From Marsupella aquatica (taxonomy: Eukaryota; Marchantiophyta): 64,000 bases of DNA. Position 1 is the stretch's first letter. Each line of letters starts with the position of its first letter. The notes beneath the pieces are model-generated. The model saw nothing but the letters and a program-made list of their open reading frames with translations, was not told where the DNA came from and made no database searches. The translations under genes and the position numbers were made by a program. This document shows, piece after piece, positions 20,438-32,950 of the stretch. The DNA lies in the NCBI GenBank assembly GCA_973895155.1, contig OZ316897.1, forward strand, positions 23,126,001-23,190,000, in the 5' to 3' direction.

Positions 20438-20493
20438 AAACCCTAGACTATCGGGTGGTCCGGCCACAAGGAGGGACCAGAACAAACCCTAAA
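20438..20493 (+). promoter_or_regulatory. Two telo-boxes upstream of RPS6
   Basis: AAACCCTA occurs at 20438-20445 and AAACCCTAAA at 20484-20493, about 235-290 bases before the S6 start codon. Telo-boxes are established elements in promoters and leaders of plant translation genes. Their pairing here fits coordinated ribosomal-protein expression; binding itself is inferred. Confidence 0.65.
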
Positions 20494-20725
20494 CAATTTG
20501 GGGGCCGGCGGGAGCTTCACGAAGTCTTTTTGCTTCTGTGTTGGTGTGTGAGCACGGTCACGGTCTCTCGTTGTGCTCTCCCCTTGCTCAGCCTTACGGA
20601 GCGCTCGTTTGATCCGTCAACTCGTTCGCAACCATAGTAATTGGTTGAATCGTTTTGTGGAAGCTTTGCGCAGCAGTCTGCTCAGCTCCGTTTAGGAAAC
20701 TCTCCTCGTCGTTCAAGGCGAAGGA

Positions 20726-22568
20726 ATGAAGGTCCATTCCCACATTCTCGTGTTTTCGTGCGTAGGGTTAGTCGCATACTGTTTGCCATTTGAGGCACCC
20801 CGGCCCGCATGTGTGAAAGGAGGTTGTCTTTCGTTTGATTTCCGCTGATTGCCTGAAGTTTCGTCTCACATCTGTTTGCATGTGTTACAGCTCAACATCG
20901 CTAACCCCACTACGGGGTGTCAAAAGAAGGTCGAAATCGATGACGATCAGAAGCTGTGAGTCTACATGCACAACCATGTTGGGTCCAATGTTTTCCAGTT
21001 CGTGCACACATCGAGTCTTATTGAAAATTAACACCCTTCCAGAGTTTGGTAGAACCTTGTCTGCTGGGCGCGTTTCTCATCTTGTGTCTGTTTTTACGTC
21101 AGCCGCGGCTTCTTCGACAAACGCTTGTCTCAGGAGGTTTCCGGAGACCAGCTCGGTGATGTAAGTATTCTTCATCCTCTGGTTGTCTGAGAAGATTGCT
21201 GTTCTATCCAGCAGCAGCTTGGTTAACTACCATAGTAGCAGAAATTGACCTTTCCGACTTTGGTGGTGTTTCACTTAGATCCTCCCTGATGTCCTTGATC
21301 TACAGCACACCTTATGGATAACAGATTTGGTTCGATCTTGCAGGAGTTCAAGGGTTACGTGTTTAAGATTATGGGTGGTTGCGACAAGCAGGGTTTCCCA
21401 ATGAAGCAGGGAGTCCTCACCCAGGGTCGCGTGCAGATTCTGATGCATCGAGGTATATATCATCGTCCAACTCTCCTCCCCGAGTTTCCCGTTGTACACA
21501 GTTTGCCTCGTTGATATTGTGTTTATACAAGACCGTCTAAGGCTGTGCCGCGTAGTTTAACACTTGGTTGGGTACTTCTTATCCGACCCAATTTTTCTGT
21601 GAAGGCGTTATTTATGTTATTTATGAATGTCATTCGTGCGGATTTTGTAGTTTCCCGCAAGGCTCTGTCAATTCTCATATGGCTCCTGGGTGTCTGTTAC
21701 GCAGGTGTGTCCTGCTTTCGTGGACACGGAAGGCGCAAAGGAGAACGCCGACGAAAGTCTGTGCGAGGCTGCATTGTCAGCCCCGACTTGTCGGTGTTGA
21801 ATCTCGTCATTGTTAAGCAAGGTGCGGTTTTTGTCGTTTAGGGATTTGTAATCCCTCTGTACTCATGTCGTATCAGTCGTTGTAAATTGCAGTTGACGCT
21901 GAGTACTACATCAATGCTGGCATGCTTTGTTGTAGAGGATTGGTGTTATCTCTTTTATGCCCGCGTTTTGATGTCTACTGGAATTCAGGAGACAACGATC
22001 TTCCCGGACTTACCGACACTGAAAAACCGAGGATGCGTGGGCCGAAGAGGGCGACTAAGATTAGGAAGTTGTTCAATCTCTCTAAGGAGGATGACGTGAG
22101 GAAATATGTTAACACCTACCGCCGTACCTTCACATCGGCCACTGGTAAACTTCTATCGTTTTTTCTAGTTATTGCACGTCTCCATGTTTTACATGTTGAA
22201 ACATTCGCCGGGCTTCTTTCTTATAAGTTCGTCACAAAAATTCGCCTGGGTGCCGCCTAGGGTTTCCGCTACGGTGCTAGGGTTTCAATATAAGTAAAGA
22301 ACAGTCTCACCAATTCGCATGATATTACGCAGGTAAGAAGCGCAGCAAGGCCCCCAAAATTCAGAGGCTCGTGACACCGCTCACTCTCCAGAGGAAGCGT
22401 GCTAGACTCGCCGAGAAGAAAAAGCGAGTTGCAAAGGCGAAGTCTGAAGCCGGTGAGTACCAAAAGCTTCTCGCATTGCGATTGAAGGAGCAAAAGGAGC
22501 ACAGGGGCGAGAGTTTGGCAAAGAAGAGAGCTTCTCGTCTCTCAGTGGCGTCCGCATCTGCCGTGTAG
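20726..22568 (+). CDS. RPS6: 40S ribosomal protein S6 (eS6)
   Basis: Component of the small cytosolic ribosomal subunit and the classic target of S6 kinase downstream of TOR. Seven exons: 20726-20731 (only ATG AAG), 20891-20955, 21103-21160, 21344-21452, 21705-21821, 21989-22144, 22333-22568, totalling 249 codons including stop (248 aa, the family length). Clear landmarks are [82 protein letters not shown] and [18 protein letters not shown]. The basic C-terminal tail ends [11 protein letters not shown] followed by a Ser/Ala-rich end, the region normally phosphorylated. The two-codon first exon is typical of ribosomal-protein genes, where it keeps the leader and ATG beside the promoter. All junctions are GT-AG and in phase. 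Telo-boxes lie upstream. Confidence 0.96.
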
Positions 22569-24887
22569 AGTAGTCCTTACAGAACGGGTAACGTCCCGTC
22601 GCACCTTTTTGACGAGTCGGAGTTCTGAGCCATTGGCAATTTGGGAACACATCATTGTAGACATGGCGGGTGATAGAGTTTTGTAGGGATGCGTTGACCG
22701 AGGGGTTCTTGATTCTTGCTATGCACGGATCTACAAATCTATGCCATCAATAATGTGATGACAATGGCACTTTATGAAATGTTAAATCGCTTGCTTCCCT
22801 TGTTTCCAATCGAGTTATTCAACTAACTCTGAAATGGAGATGGACCGATACTACACTGGTTGAAGATGAAGTAGTGTCATTTTGTACATGCCGCTACGTC
22901 TAGCGAATGAATCCAAGGCTTTGAACGAGATGATTGCTGGCATAGCGACCTCCTTTACAAATGAAGAAATCTACCGTGTGAACTAACTGAAGTATCATAA
23001 TGTTACCCTTTTCTGCTCCCTGCAACTTACCCTGGATTTAAGGCGTCTCTCTTACTTTTTGCAACCATCGTTGGACTGATAGGTCATAGAGATTACTTAC
23101 AGTAGTTGGGCACATTCCAGTGGAGATCAAGGTGAAAGGGATTACGACAGTCTACTTTTTGTGAAATGGCTGCTCTCGACTTCTCTTTGCGACCACATCT
23201 ACTGTATCTTCTACACGTGGGTGAAGCAACTTGACGTGTGTGTAGGTGAAGGTCTGTCCGATTACTTGGGATAACTGCCTTCCAATCCAAAACCAAGATA
23301 GTTTGTGCTTGCCTGAATATAACCACAGATTTGGTCGTTTAAACAATCTACAAGATCCCCATGAAGATGGTCTGTTCAATACTGGATCCAGTCAGTCTTC
23401 GAGACCAGGAACATCGCACAGAAACAAGTTTTCGAACAAGTCGACCAAGCACACGTTCCCGAACCCTGACCACTTTTTGTTGTGCGGGGCAAATGTAGAG
23501 CACAGTTCATCTACGTAAGAGAGCATTAAGGCATGACAACTCCTGATTATTGCAAAGCCACCCTGGGTTTACCACGAGCCCGTGCCCACATAGAACACTC
23601 TTAGCTGCCGCATTTGAAACAGCACATCAAACTAGTGCTCCAAACGATGCCTAACCTGGCTGCGGGCTAATGAAGAGCAGATTAAAGTAGTGCTCCAGAG
23701 GGTGTTTCACCTGTCTGCTGCCAAACAGGTTGTCTTAGATTAGGAGACACCCTCTGGAGACCTGTATGTCCAGGGAGACCTAGTTCATAGCAGTACGGAT
23801 CCCCCTTGTATTTTATTAAGGGAGATACCCTAGTTCTAGCAGTACGTTGAGGGCTATTGATGGTTTTCTATTGGCTGACTGAACAGATCGAATATGCATG
23901 CTGTTGGAACTTAAGCTGACGAGGCCTTCAGCTTACAATACTGCCTTTTGTCAACATATATAAAAGCGTGTAGTGATTGGCAATGAGATAGAATATCTGG
24001 AAAGTAGCTGAAGTGGCAAGCTCTGAATGGCCAAAAAGTGTAGAAAACCATTGATCACAATTGTAAAACATTTCATTGTCACAGGGCAGCAAAGCAGTGG
24101 GAGCACAATCCTTGGGTCGTCGAGATTAGGGCCACTACAGGGGCGTCCCACATAAACTCGTAATCATGCAGCACACGTTGTCGCTAATGCTCATTCGCAG
24201 TGGTCAGCTTGAGAAACAGAGTCTTTCCTTCTCTCGATTGACAATTTGATTTCACCCACAGTTCAATCTTGAGATGGGAAACCACAGGTTTGACAACAAA
24301 AGTGGAGTTCACACTGCGAAGATGAAGGAAGCTTGCTTTATTAAAAATAAAGTTGACGACAAAATTCTTGAGAAAAACTCGAGTACTTGCGTTTGTTTCA
24401 AATTTCTTTCTTTAACAACGGCAGACGTTAGCTGTAAGCTCTAGAATCCCAAACAACATGCCAGTTGACCAAAAACCACCTTAAGTGGCTTCGAACTCTC
24501 CATTCCAACTGGCTACTTTTGATCATACGCCCCCAAATTACCAAGATGCCTGGTCCCAGTGAAGGAAGATACCTACGCAACGCAGCTTGAGCGAGGACAA
24601 CGAAGTGTTTCCTTTCATGTACCAAAAAGAATGTGAATTGCTCGAATTGTTCACATTATGAGGATGCTTCTAATCTCCAGGACAAGGCTGTCTATCTTGC
24701 TTGCTCAAGAATGGGTCAATATTTACAGCCTATAATGTCGTATACTACGCCCTTCTTAATCATGTTCGTCAGAAACTCAACTGCCGTGCATAAAATGTCC
24801 CTTTTGAGCTCATGCCTAATTAATCCCTTTTGAGGCCTAGGTGTCACGTCATCACAAACTTACATAAGAAGTTGCCAAAATGCTATG
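22569..24887. other. Intergenic region between RPS6 and otubain
   Basis: I see no supported gene. The first 300-400 bases should be the S6 3' untranslated region. Short open frames at 23093-23518 on both strands and at 24428-24833 have no recognisable content. The one structural feature is the inverted repeat at 23693-23759. Confidence 0.5.
23693..23759. repeat. Inverted repeat, 13-bp perfect arms
   Basis: CTCCAGAGGGTGT at 23693-23705 pairs with ACACCCTCTGGAG at 23747-23759. A nested 6-bp stem, ACCTGT at 23709-23714 with ACAGGT at 23725-23730, lies inside. Just downstream, AGCAGTACG follows CCTAGTTC-like text twice. It could be the core of a small foldback element or MITE, or a stable RNA hairpin; no target duplication was found. 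Confidence 0.7.
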
Positions 24888-27800
24888 TTATTTCGAATAG
24901 AGAATGTCATAATGACCTGGTCGGTAAAGTAGAACCACATTTGGAGTAGTTCCAGAATAGTCAGCCGGGAGAAAATCATGATGATTTACCTCGGCATTCT
25001 TTCCATCACTTCCCCCACTTCGATCGAGATAGACCACACGAACTGGGACACCCAATGCATCGGACAGAGCTGTGATGTGGACATGGTCACTTTCTTCACC
25101 CATGGGCTCTACAGATGTTTTACAAAACTGTAACATCAAGCAAACGGAGAGAACGTCAAAAGTAAGATCGGACGTGTACACCCATTTCCTGTGCAAGTTA
25201 AGTAGAAGGTCTAAAATGAGGACTGCGAGGGACATTTGCCTCTATTCATCGCACTCTTTGTTCTGCAGGAGGGCGAAGGTATTAATGCAAACAAAAGGAC
25301 CGGCCAGAACCACGTTAAGACTCATAACGACAATCACGAAAGATCCTCTCGAGACAACATGATCAGTGCAGCAGCTTCCTACTTCTGCTCAGGAACCAAC
25401 TGAGATCAAACCCTGTTAACACCTTTCTGAAACAACAAGATCCGTTGCTCACTAAGTCTGGAGAGCTTATTAATCGCATCGATAATCCTCCTGGACGATG
25501 GACCGTTATTGAATCTCATGTGGAATTCTTTGTACTAAAATCGGGAGTAATAGCTCAGTGTATAGACTTGCAATAGTCGTCCCTTAAACCTCATACCTGA
25601 GCATCATGATCTTGACATTTTCATTGGCTCAAGAGATAGGTAAGGGTCGTCCCTGCATCCGTTCTGAACATCGGTACTGCCGATATTGTACTCTATCAGA
25701 GATGGATGATATTGTGTTTTACCTGCAGGAAACTGTAAAGTATTCCTTTCCTCTACTCTATCTTCTGCGCGACTACCTATGCTTGTAAAGGAACTCCTGG
25801 AAACAAGGACCATGCTTATGTAGGTCATCTGGACGATCACTAAATCCTCTCCATTGCCTGGCATTTACCAGTGCCTTTCCACCATAGACCGCATGCGATA
25901 GATGTACGACTACACTTGAACAAGCTTGATGCTAATTTATTGACACATTAACTGTGCCTATTTCCTTTTGTGACACTACAGAATCTCTTGGAGTTGTGTC
26001 CTTCCTGTCCTCTGTCCCCTTTCAAAGATCTGGGGAATTTGAATGCTATTCATTCCTGAGAACATCGGACTCTCCACTGTCCAACTTAAAACGTTCAGGA
26101 AGGCTTTTGAGGTCTGTGGTGCTGTAACCACTTATTCACACTAGTCGTATGATTGATTGTTTGAGTTATCTGACTAGCAATGAGCTCCACAAAGTTGAGT
26201 ATTAAACATAATCTGAATTCTAAAATGAAGGTCGGTTATAGCTGTACCTGCTGGACATTCATGTTGCTTAAACCCAGAACAAAAGGTTCAAAAAACTCTG
26301 CTCGCTTCCGTATTTCAGCAGACGTCACAAATCTGAAAAACATGACGACTAAACAAGCACCAATATAAGGTATAGATTATAAAATCCCTTGCCGAGCTTT
26401 TGCACACGAGCCTTAGCAGCACCACACCATAATGACCTTATAATTTTCCTGTCTCGGGTAAACAAATACAACGTACCATAATCTGATATGTAGCGGTCCC
26501 GACAATGTTCAACAAGGGTGTCAAGACTGGAAAGCAAACAACGTAATCCTGTTAGGTATCGAGCCCGTGTTTGTCGATCGGTGCGGCATCAAATTATCCC
26601 ATTACCCACTAGTAGGTCAGGGAGATCGGAACTCAAAATGGATGAGGGAAGTACAACCAGACTCCGGTCATAAAAGAAAGTAGAACATGCTCATATACAT
26701 AGGTTGATATTTATGTAGACATGAATGTCACATTTACCACTTGGCCTAGTACCCGTCAATTAACCTGCGTAAATCTGCATGACGTTTGCTTATTTTCCTT
26801 TCACAAACACTCTTGAAGTGGCTGTGCATTAAGAGCATACCTTATGGAAGTTTCCCGACCTGGCAGGACACTCTCCAGCTGCTCAACGAAGATCTGAGTC
26901 GATCCAAACAAGCAGATGGACAATAGGGATCAAAAGGTGGCCCACGTTACATCAGTCCTACACATCAAAAGAACAGCATGAATCAAGACTTCAACAATTT
27001 GGACAATTACCTAATTTTTTAAAAGATGAACTGGCAATAGAAAATGCATACAATCATTCCAAACAATCTGCTCTGACATGACAATTTAGTAGGCTTTTGA
27101 CACGAGTGGTCTCTATCACTAGAAAATAGACCCTCGCCTGCATTTCATTCACGCGAACTCACTCACGCCATGTGTGGACTGTCTCAACCCTAAAGTGCAC
27201 CATAGCCAACAGGAGGTACATTTACAAAGGCTAATGAGGGAATTGCTTAGCCAACCCGGTTCAATCTCAAGAGCTCTGGCCAAAACCACGGTTGGGTATA
27301 GCATCCAGAATCTAGATTACTACAAAACACGAAAAGCAGCTCAAACTCAACCCTATTTGCTGTAAAAATGTAAGTATGATCCGGTTCAGATGATCTTTAG
27401 CGCGGAGCAATGATCACTTTATTACCGAAAGAAAATCTTCAAAGGTAAACTCTGCGTAGCCAAGCTCGACCAAAGTATTTTTGCACTGCTCAATGCTTCT
27501 TATCACCCGTTCAACCTCCGCTCCATCCTTTGTGTCCAAGATATGCTCCTGACAGATAGGATCACATCAACATGATAGCATATATTCATGAATGTACCCC
27601 TCTAGTTGTACAAAAACAAAGACAGTTTATAGGTAAGTTTGGAGCACTTACAAGATAAGAAAACATAAAACTTCGAAAGAAACAGTTTCCATCACCTCGA
27701 GCCCGTCTTATAGCACCATATGTCTCACCGAGATTCTGCAAAGGATACAATTTAGTTGGCCAAATGCGGCAATACTTAGCAATGATCCAGTCATTCTTAC

Positions 27801-29209
27801 GACAATCCATGTAATGTCTAACGAGTAAAGACTTCTCTCACACCTTATATATGAGGCACAGAACAAAGAAAATTACGGCTCGTCGTATTTAGAAAGAAGG
27901 TCAAAAGTATCCTCAGGTAGAAAAGGGCCTCTTGTTCATCTGCGTATAGTACCTCAACTTTTGCCCGAAAAACTGGATTGCCAGCCTCGTACTCCACAGC
28001 CAGCACTGATAGCGGCTCCTGCATTACAGAAATTATCAGCAGCATGTCCGCACAGAACCTTTTCATCTACACATTAGCTCACCAATGTGGTCACAACGGA
28101 AGCAAGAATCTGGAATAACTCTAGTAGTTTAATTATCATAACGCGCTGGGTGAGTGCAAAAGATAGGTTGCATCGTATTCTTGTCTGTGATTTTCAACCT
28201 TTAAGAGCGCATCTTATGTATCCAGTAATGCAGAAGCTCAGACATGCCCAGATGCAGCGAATTTTATTAATACAGAACAGAGGTCCAGTTCAAGGTGTAA
28301 CTAGGTACACATCCTCGGGACACTCAAGGATTAAAAATATCTTAGTTGTAAAAGTTTTTGAAATCACTGGACAGTGCTACGTCAATGCTCAATATTCAAA
28401 ACATATGAGGAAGAATGCAGCAGTTCATCGAAGTCAATAATAGGAGCACTTGATAGGAATTTCTCTGAGCTCGATGTATTGTTTTCCCAAATGAAATCCA
28501 CCTTAAACAAGCGACTGACAATCACTTCGAATTAGATAGGTCATCCAGTAGGTACTTGCTCCAATTCAGAACCCTAATTGCGACCTGTAGTATGTAACAT
28601 TATGATAAACAACTCATGCAGCGACTTGAGAACGTCCGGAAACCCTTAACGGCTCCAATGTTGATCATCTCCAACTCCCAGCCCTGATTAAGGACTGGGA
28701 TCTAGGCATTCACCGAACCTTGACAAGCCCGTGGCACACTTAAAGGTTATATTACTGGAACAGACACAAAACCCATCTCACACGATGAAGTATGCCAAAA
28801 GTTACACTCGACCATTGTCTTCCTCCCATGATGCGACAAAGAAACCGGATAATCCTGGTTCAATTTGAACCTCAACTTTTGACAACCTAATATGCAAACT
28901 CCGGATATACACGTTTGTGAGGGCGCGGATCTCATCACTATTTTTGAGTGCACAAACTAAATTTTGTCAGATACTTATAGGCTCCAGCCACGAAGTAACA
29001 GCGATAAAGAATTAGAAAAACCATCGGTTCTACCAAATGTACGAAAAAATCTCCAGGTGACTTTTCAAAGTTGAAGGGCACTCTGCACAAACCTTCTCTC
29101 CCACAAATTCCAACTTCTCAGCGTCGGCAGCGCGGATAGCGTGGTGGAATGCCAGAATTTCGTCATCACGTGGCCGATCGTCCTCATTTGTCGCGGTCTC
29201 AGAGTTCAT
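24888..29209 (-). CDS. OTUB1: Otubain-type ubiquitin thioesterase (OTUB1-like)
   Basis: OTU-family cysteine protease (peptidase C65) that removes ubiquitin from conjugates, typically K48-linked in OTUB1 relatives, in cytosol and nucleus. Eight minus-strand exons: 29209-29093 (ATG, starts MNSETATNEDD), 28018-27953, 27735-27652, 27548-27426, 26893-26841, 26526-26477, 26348-26248, 25127-24888. They total 278 codons including stop (277 aa, close to plant otubains). The catalytic Asp-Cys block ARGDGNCFFRSFMFSYL is at about residues 65-80. The His is in LYRPGHYDILY near the C-terminus, preceded by NHHDF. Other family blocks are EPLSVLAVEYEAG, GYAEFTFEDF, VTSAEIRKRAEFFEPF, and EPMGEESDHVHITALSDALG with VRVVYLDRS. 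All three catalytic residues are present and no break is seen, so it should be active. Confidence 0.95.
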
Positions 29210-30167
29210 AATTGGATGCAATGTGGCTCAGATCGAAGAAATTTGAGTAAGGCAAAGGAAATGCGAACGAAGAAAGTAGAATAATGCGATTTACAGTCCA
29301 GTGGGATCCGCAATGCCCAAGCGAATAGAATATGCAAGACCTAGTTTACAGAGGAAAAGGAAAAGGAAAAGTAATTTGGATGATTACTACTCTGGAGACA
29401 ATCGACAAGACGCTGCCTCTGTACGCCTGACCAAAGCGGACTCGTGTCTTAGTCTGGGACGATAAAAGCGATGGCTTCGCAACATTCATTCAATGGTAGG
29501 ACCACTCTGCCTGAACTCTCGAATCCACATGTACTGTAGTATAAAGCAAAATCGAAACAATTGGCACTCTTCGGAGCATATGCGTGTGGTGCTCAGCTGA
29601 CAGAGGCCCGTGTGCTGGGTAAAGAAATCCGTCGCCTCGCTTCCGCACCTAAGTGAGGGTGCGCGCCAATTTGAGAATTCCTTGTTCCATGCGACTCCGG
29701 CACCCTGCCCTTTTCTTTTGTCCCGCCCTCACAAGAGGTAAACTTGTTGGCCACTGTCCGTGAAAAAGTTACACGGCTAATAGACGTGTTTATAAGATAA
29801 TTGTACTACTCTGAGTATCAAAACCATGTTTCAAACATGTCCAGCGTAATTTTCCCAATTTTCAGGAGCATGAAAGAAAAAATCGTTTGTCTCCAAGGAT
29901 AGATTGGTTCCTTGCATCATTCAATTTTCAAAGCGAGTCTCCACATGTTTGCAGTTTACCAGGCTTCTAGGCCAAATTGGTTAATTTAATTAGAGAGCGA
30001 CATGGACATTGGCTTTGGTGTTGTCGGAATATGTTGGTTTGCAGAAAGCAAATTCAACCAACCCGGGGATCCATACCCATACTGGTTCTGCCCAAACAAT
30101 CAGTGTTGCCTGAAGTTAGTCCTCCTTACCCAATTTTACTGGTATCCTACCTAGACTTCCCAGAAAG
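29210..30167. other. Upstream flank of otubain
   Basis: The first few hundred bases should contain the promoter and leader of the minus-strand otubain gene. I recognise no other gene, RNA or repeat here. Confidence 0.5.
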
Positions 30168-30374
30168 GTTCGAGTCGCCCGTGGCACTAACCTGTCAGAT
30201 GAGGAAGTCCTTTGTCTTCAAGAGAATGGCGTGAATGTGGATCACTATATTGATGAAATGGAAAATGGAGTGGTTAGCGGCGGTGACATAATTTTGGATT
30301 TGAACAAATATATGGAGAAAATGGATCCAACAAGGCCCAACGTTTGCCATGGTCGACGCAAAGGCAATGCTTGA
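30168..30374 (+). pseudogene. Open-frame relic, unidentified
   Basis: An uninterrupted frame of 68 codons plus stop, without ATG, reads VRVARGTNLSDEEVLCLQ, then an acidic stretch with DHYIDEMENG and LNKYMEKMDPTRPN. It looks like real protein rather than random translation but is cut off on both sides. In the same area, short frames around 30390-30500 include SDDEEHQQGS. It is probably a fragment of a transposon protein or a decayed gene; family unknown. Confidence 0.35.
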
Positions 30375-31120
30375 CGAAGGAGGTCAGAAACCACTAAGGA
30401 AGGACTGAAACATATACAGAGTGCTAAGACAGAGTCCATGGTAAGCACTTCAAAGAGAAAAGTTGAAAACAGGGAATTACTGGTCTCGGAGTGATGATGA
30501 AGAACATCAACAAGGCTCAATTTTCAATGCATTGTGTGCAGACATGTGTCTTTCCAACTTGTTTGTCCAAGGATTTCATGTAAAGGGAATCAAGCTTCAG
30601 ATTCTATTCCCCTTGCAAGCACTTTTACTGGTGCTTTGCAAACATATGTAAACGATATATAGACAACAACCAATGCATTAACCAACCTCTCTTGACTCTA
30701 GCTGAGGTCCGTGAACTTGTGTTACATGCTGATATCCATTGAGGTCCTGTCTCAGATGTTCATGACAAGGACGGTGACTGGATATGGTTAGGGTTGGTTT
30801 TTTAGCAGTGATAGCGATGATGCCTAGGATTTGGAGTATGTACTTTGTATGACCCATGATGTACTCATGATTTTGTAAACCAAACTTTTTACTATGTGCA
30901 GTCTCCATGCAATATGGACGTATTGCTGAGAATGTAATTGTATGATTGACAATCTTTTAAACATTCCATCTCGGCGATATCTCCAACATTTGAAAGCAAA
31001 GGCCATCCCATCTTGGAGGTAGAGGGTCTTTGAGAATGATGCATTGTTCTCGGGTAGGCTATGAGCAATATTCATATCTTATCTGAGGCTCAAACGACAA
31101 GGAGCAATATTCCAACAAAG

Positions 31121-31310
31121 TCTCATCTTAGAGAGGCTCTATGAGATGGAACAATATTTATGTAGTCTCATCTCAAAGAGGCGCTCTGAGATGGAGCAAT
31201 ATTCCTGTCAAGTCTCATCTTAGAGAGGCGCTCTGAGATGGAGCCCTAAATCCAAGTCTCATCTCAGAGAGGCGCTCTATGGAGCAAGATTCCTGTCAAG
31301 TCAGGTTTAT
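31121..31310. repeat. About 45-bp tandem repeat, four units
   Basis: Units start GTCTCATCT(T/C)AGAGAGG, continue CGCTCTGAGATGGAGCAATA and end TTCCTGTCAA, with small differences between copies. The start GTCTCATCT and the internal CTGAGATGGAG are near-complementary, so each unit could fold on itself. Related single motifs (GGAGCAATATTC) lie just to the left at 31060-31115. Confidence 0.75.
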
Positions 31311-31759
31311 GGCTTCCTCATACCCCAAGCAATTCATCCCTATCCTTAGTTATTTTTAGAGACCCAGTCAACATGACAAGAAAAATTAGATGCTAAAGGA
31401 CGCCTCTGTACAGTTTTCTGTACAACCCTAAAGCCTATACCATACACTAGCAGTACATATATCTCTGACAAGTTTTTTTTAATGTGGGGGGCCTCTCTGA
31501 GATTCACCCAAAACAGACTAATAACTAATGAAGTTACCATCCTCCCTTATTGACCAAGGACACATTAGCCCCAAATATAGAATGGCCACAATGATAATTG
31601 ATTGTAGCAATGAAATAGTCCGTGCAACAATGAAATGGCTGTAACAACAATTTGGCAACGCACGGACAATGGGTTCGTATATATATCGTATTTTAAATCA
31701 AACATTATAGAAAGATATCTATTTTGTGCTTCCAATTGTTTCTTCTCTTTTTTAATCCT

Positions 31760-32220
31760 GTTAAAAGGGGGAGGGAAGGAGCCATAGAGCTAGGGAGGGA
31801 GACTGAAAGGTGAGAAAGGGAGGGTGCCACAAAGAGGAGAACAAAAGGGAGAGGAAAAAAGGGAATTTCTCTCCCTGGATATAGCACAGGGCAACCATAT
31901 TTGACCCCGTGATGCTCCAGTTACGGCCACCCAAATTCCGCTCCTTCCCATGCTCTCACCATCCCCAACAACATTGCTTTTACAACAACACCTTGGGGAC
32001 ATGTTTTGCCTCAACATCTTTCCCTCGCCTTGACAATTTTTATCTCCTTGACATATTTTCTCTCCTCAACATCTTTTACTCACCTCAACATCATTTTCTC
32101 ACCTTGACATTTTTCTCTCATTTACATTTCTCATCTTGACATATTTCTCTCCACTCAACATCTTTTTCTCTCCTCGACATCTATTTTTCACCTCAACATC
32201 TTCTATGCAACGCAGGGGCA
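31760..32220 (+). mobile_element. Repeat element with GACATCTTTTCTC tracts, copy 2
   Basis: Same organisation as the 19360-20140 copy: a purine-rich left part (GGGAGGGAAGGAGCC), then a tract of (C/T)(A/G)ACATCTTTTTCTCACCT-like units from about 32000, ending GCAACGCAGGGGCATTGGGC and TATATA. A further GGCAACGCACGGACAATGGG lies at about 31652, in the flank, and may be the end of another relative. No protein is encoded. Confidence 0.5.
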
Positions 32221-32950
32221 TTGGGCTATATATCATAAATGTGTTAACTGATAACTACTGTAGGATGTACCCTGGATCAGATTTTTAGATCACCTGTGGT
32301 GGTTTAAAAACAGGAGAGGACATGCCACCAAAAGAAAAAACTATGGGGCTGCAATTTTGAGGTTGCTATATGGCTAAACATAGTCTAGCAACCTTGTTAA
32401 TTTTATTCAAATTGTTTGAAATGTATTTTTATATTAATTTTGGATTATTCAATGTCTCACATGCATTATTTTTACTTCAGTAATTTTTTCAACCCCTTTA
32501 ATTAATTTATTTTCTTAGTTTTTAGTTGGTATGTTTTTCTTTACTAGCTGTCCTCATTATTTGCATGAGAAGAATTTATCTCTCCAGGCTGAACTAGGCA
32601 ACTACTGTTGTACTCTGTCCAAGGATGCTCAGTGTAGCTTATATATCCATTGGTTGAAAGTTTACAATGCTTATGCTTATGGATCTGGATCAACAGGTGT
32701 GTCACCTAAATAGAGAGCCACTCCAAATAGATAAAGGGATACAAAGTTAAAGTATTTCCCTTTCCCCTCTTTTTTTTCACCTTCACTTGGTTTTTGACTT
32801 ATCTAAAAGAATTGAAATGAGGACACATTTTAATTTCACTAGTTTATGAAAAACAAGTATTGAAAGAATGATTATAAGAAAGTTAATGAAAAAACTACAC
32901 ACCTTTTTAAAAGTGAGAAAATACAATACTACATATGCATTAATTTCAAG
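32221..32950. other. AT-rich spacer
   Basis: A plus-strand frame at 32531-32713 (60 codons) contains LHEKNLSLQAELGNYC and could be a transposon protein scrap, but I recognise no family. No RNA gene or other repeat is seen. Confidence 0.4.

Noticed and set aside
31121-31310. CRISPR-like array
   Set aside because: The units are contiguous and alike along their whole length, with no unique spacers, in a plant nuclear genome.
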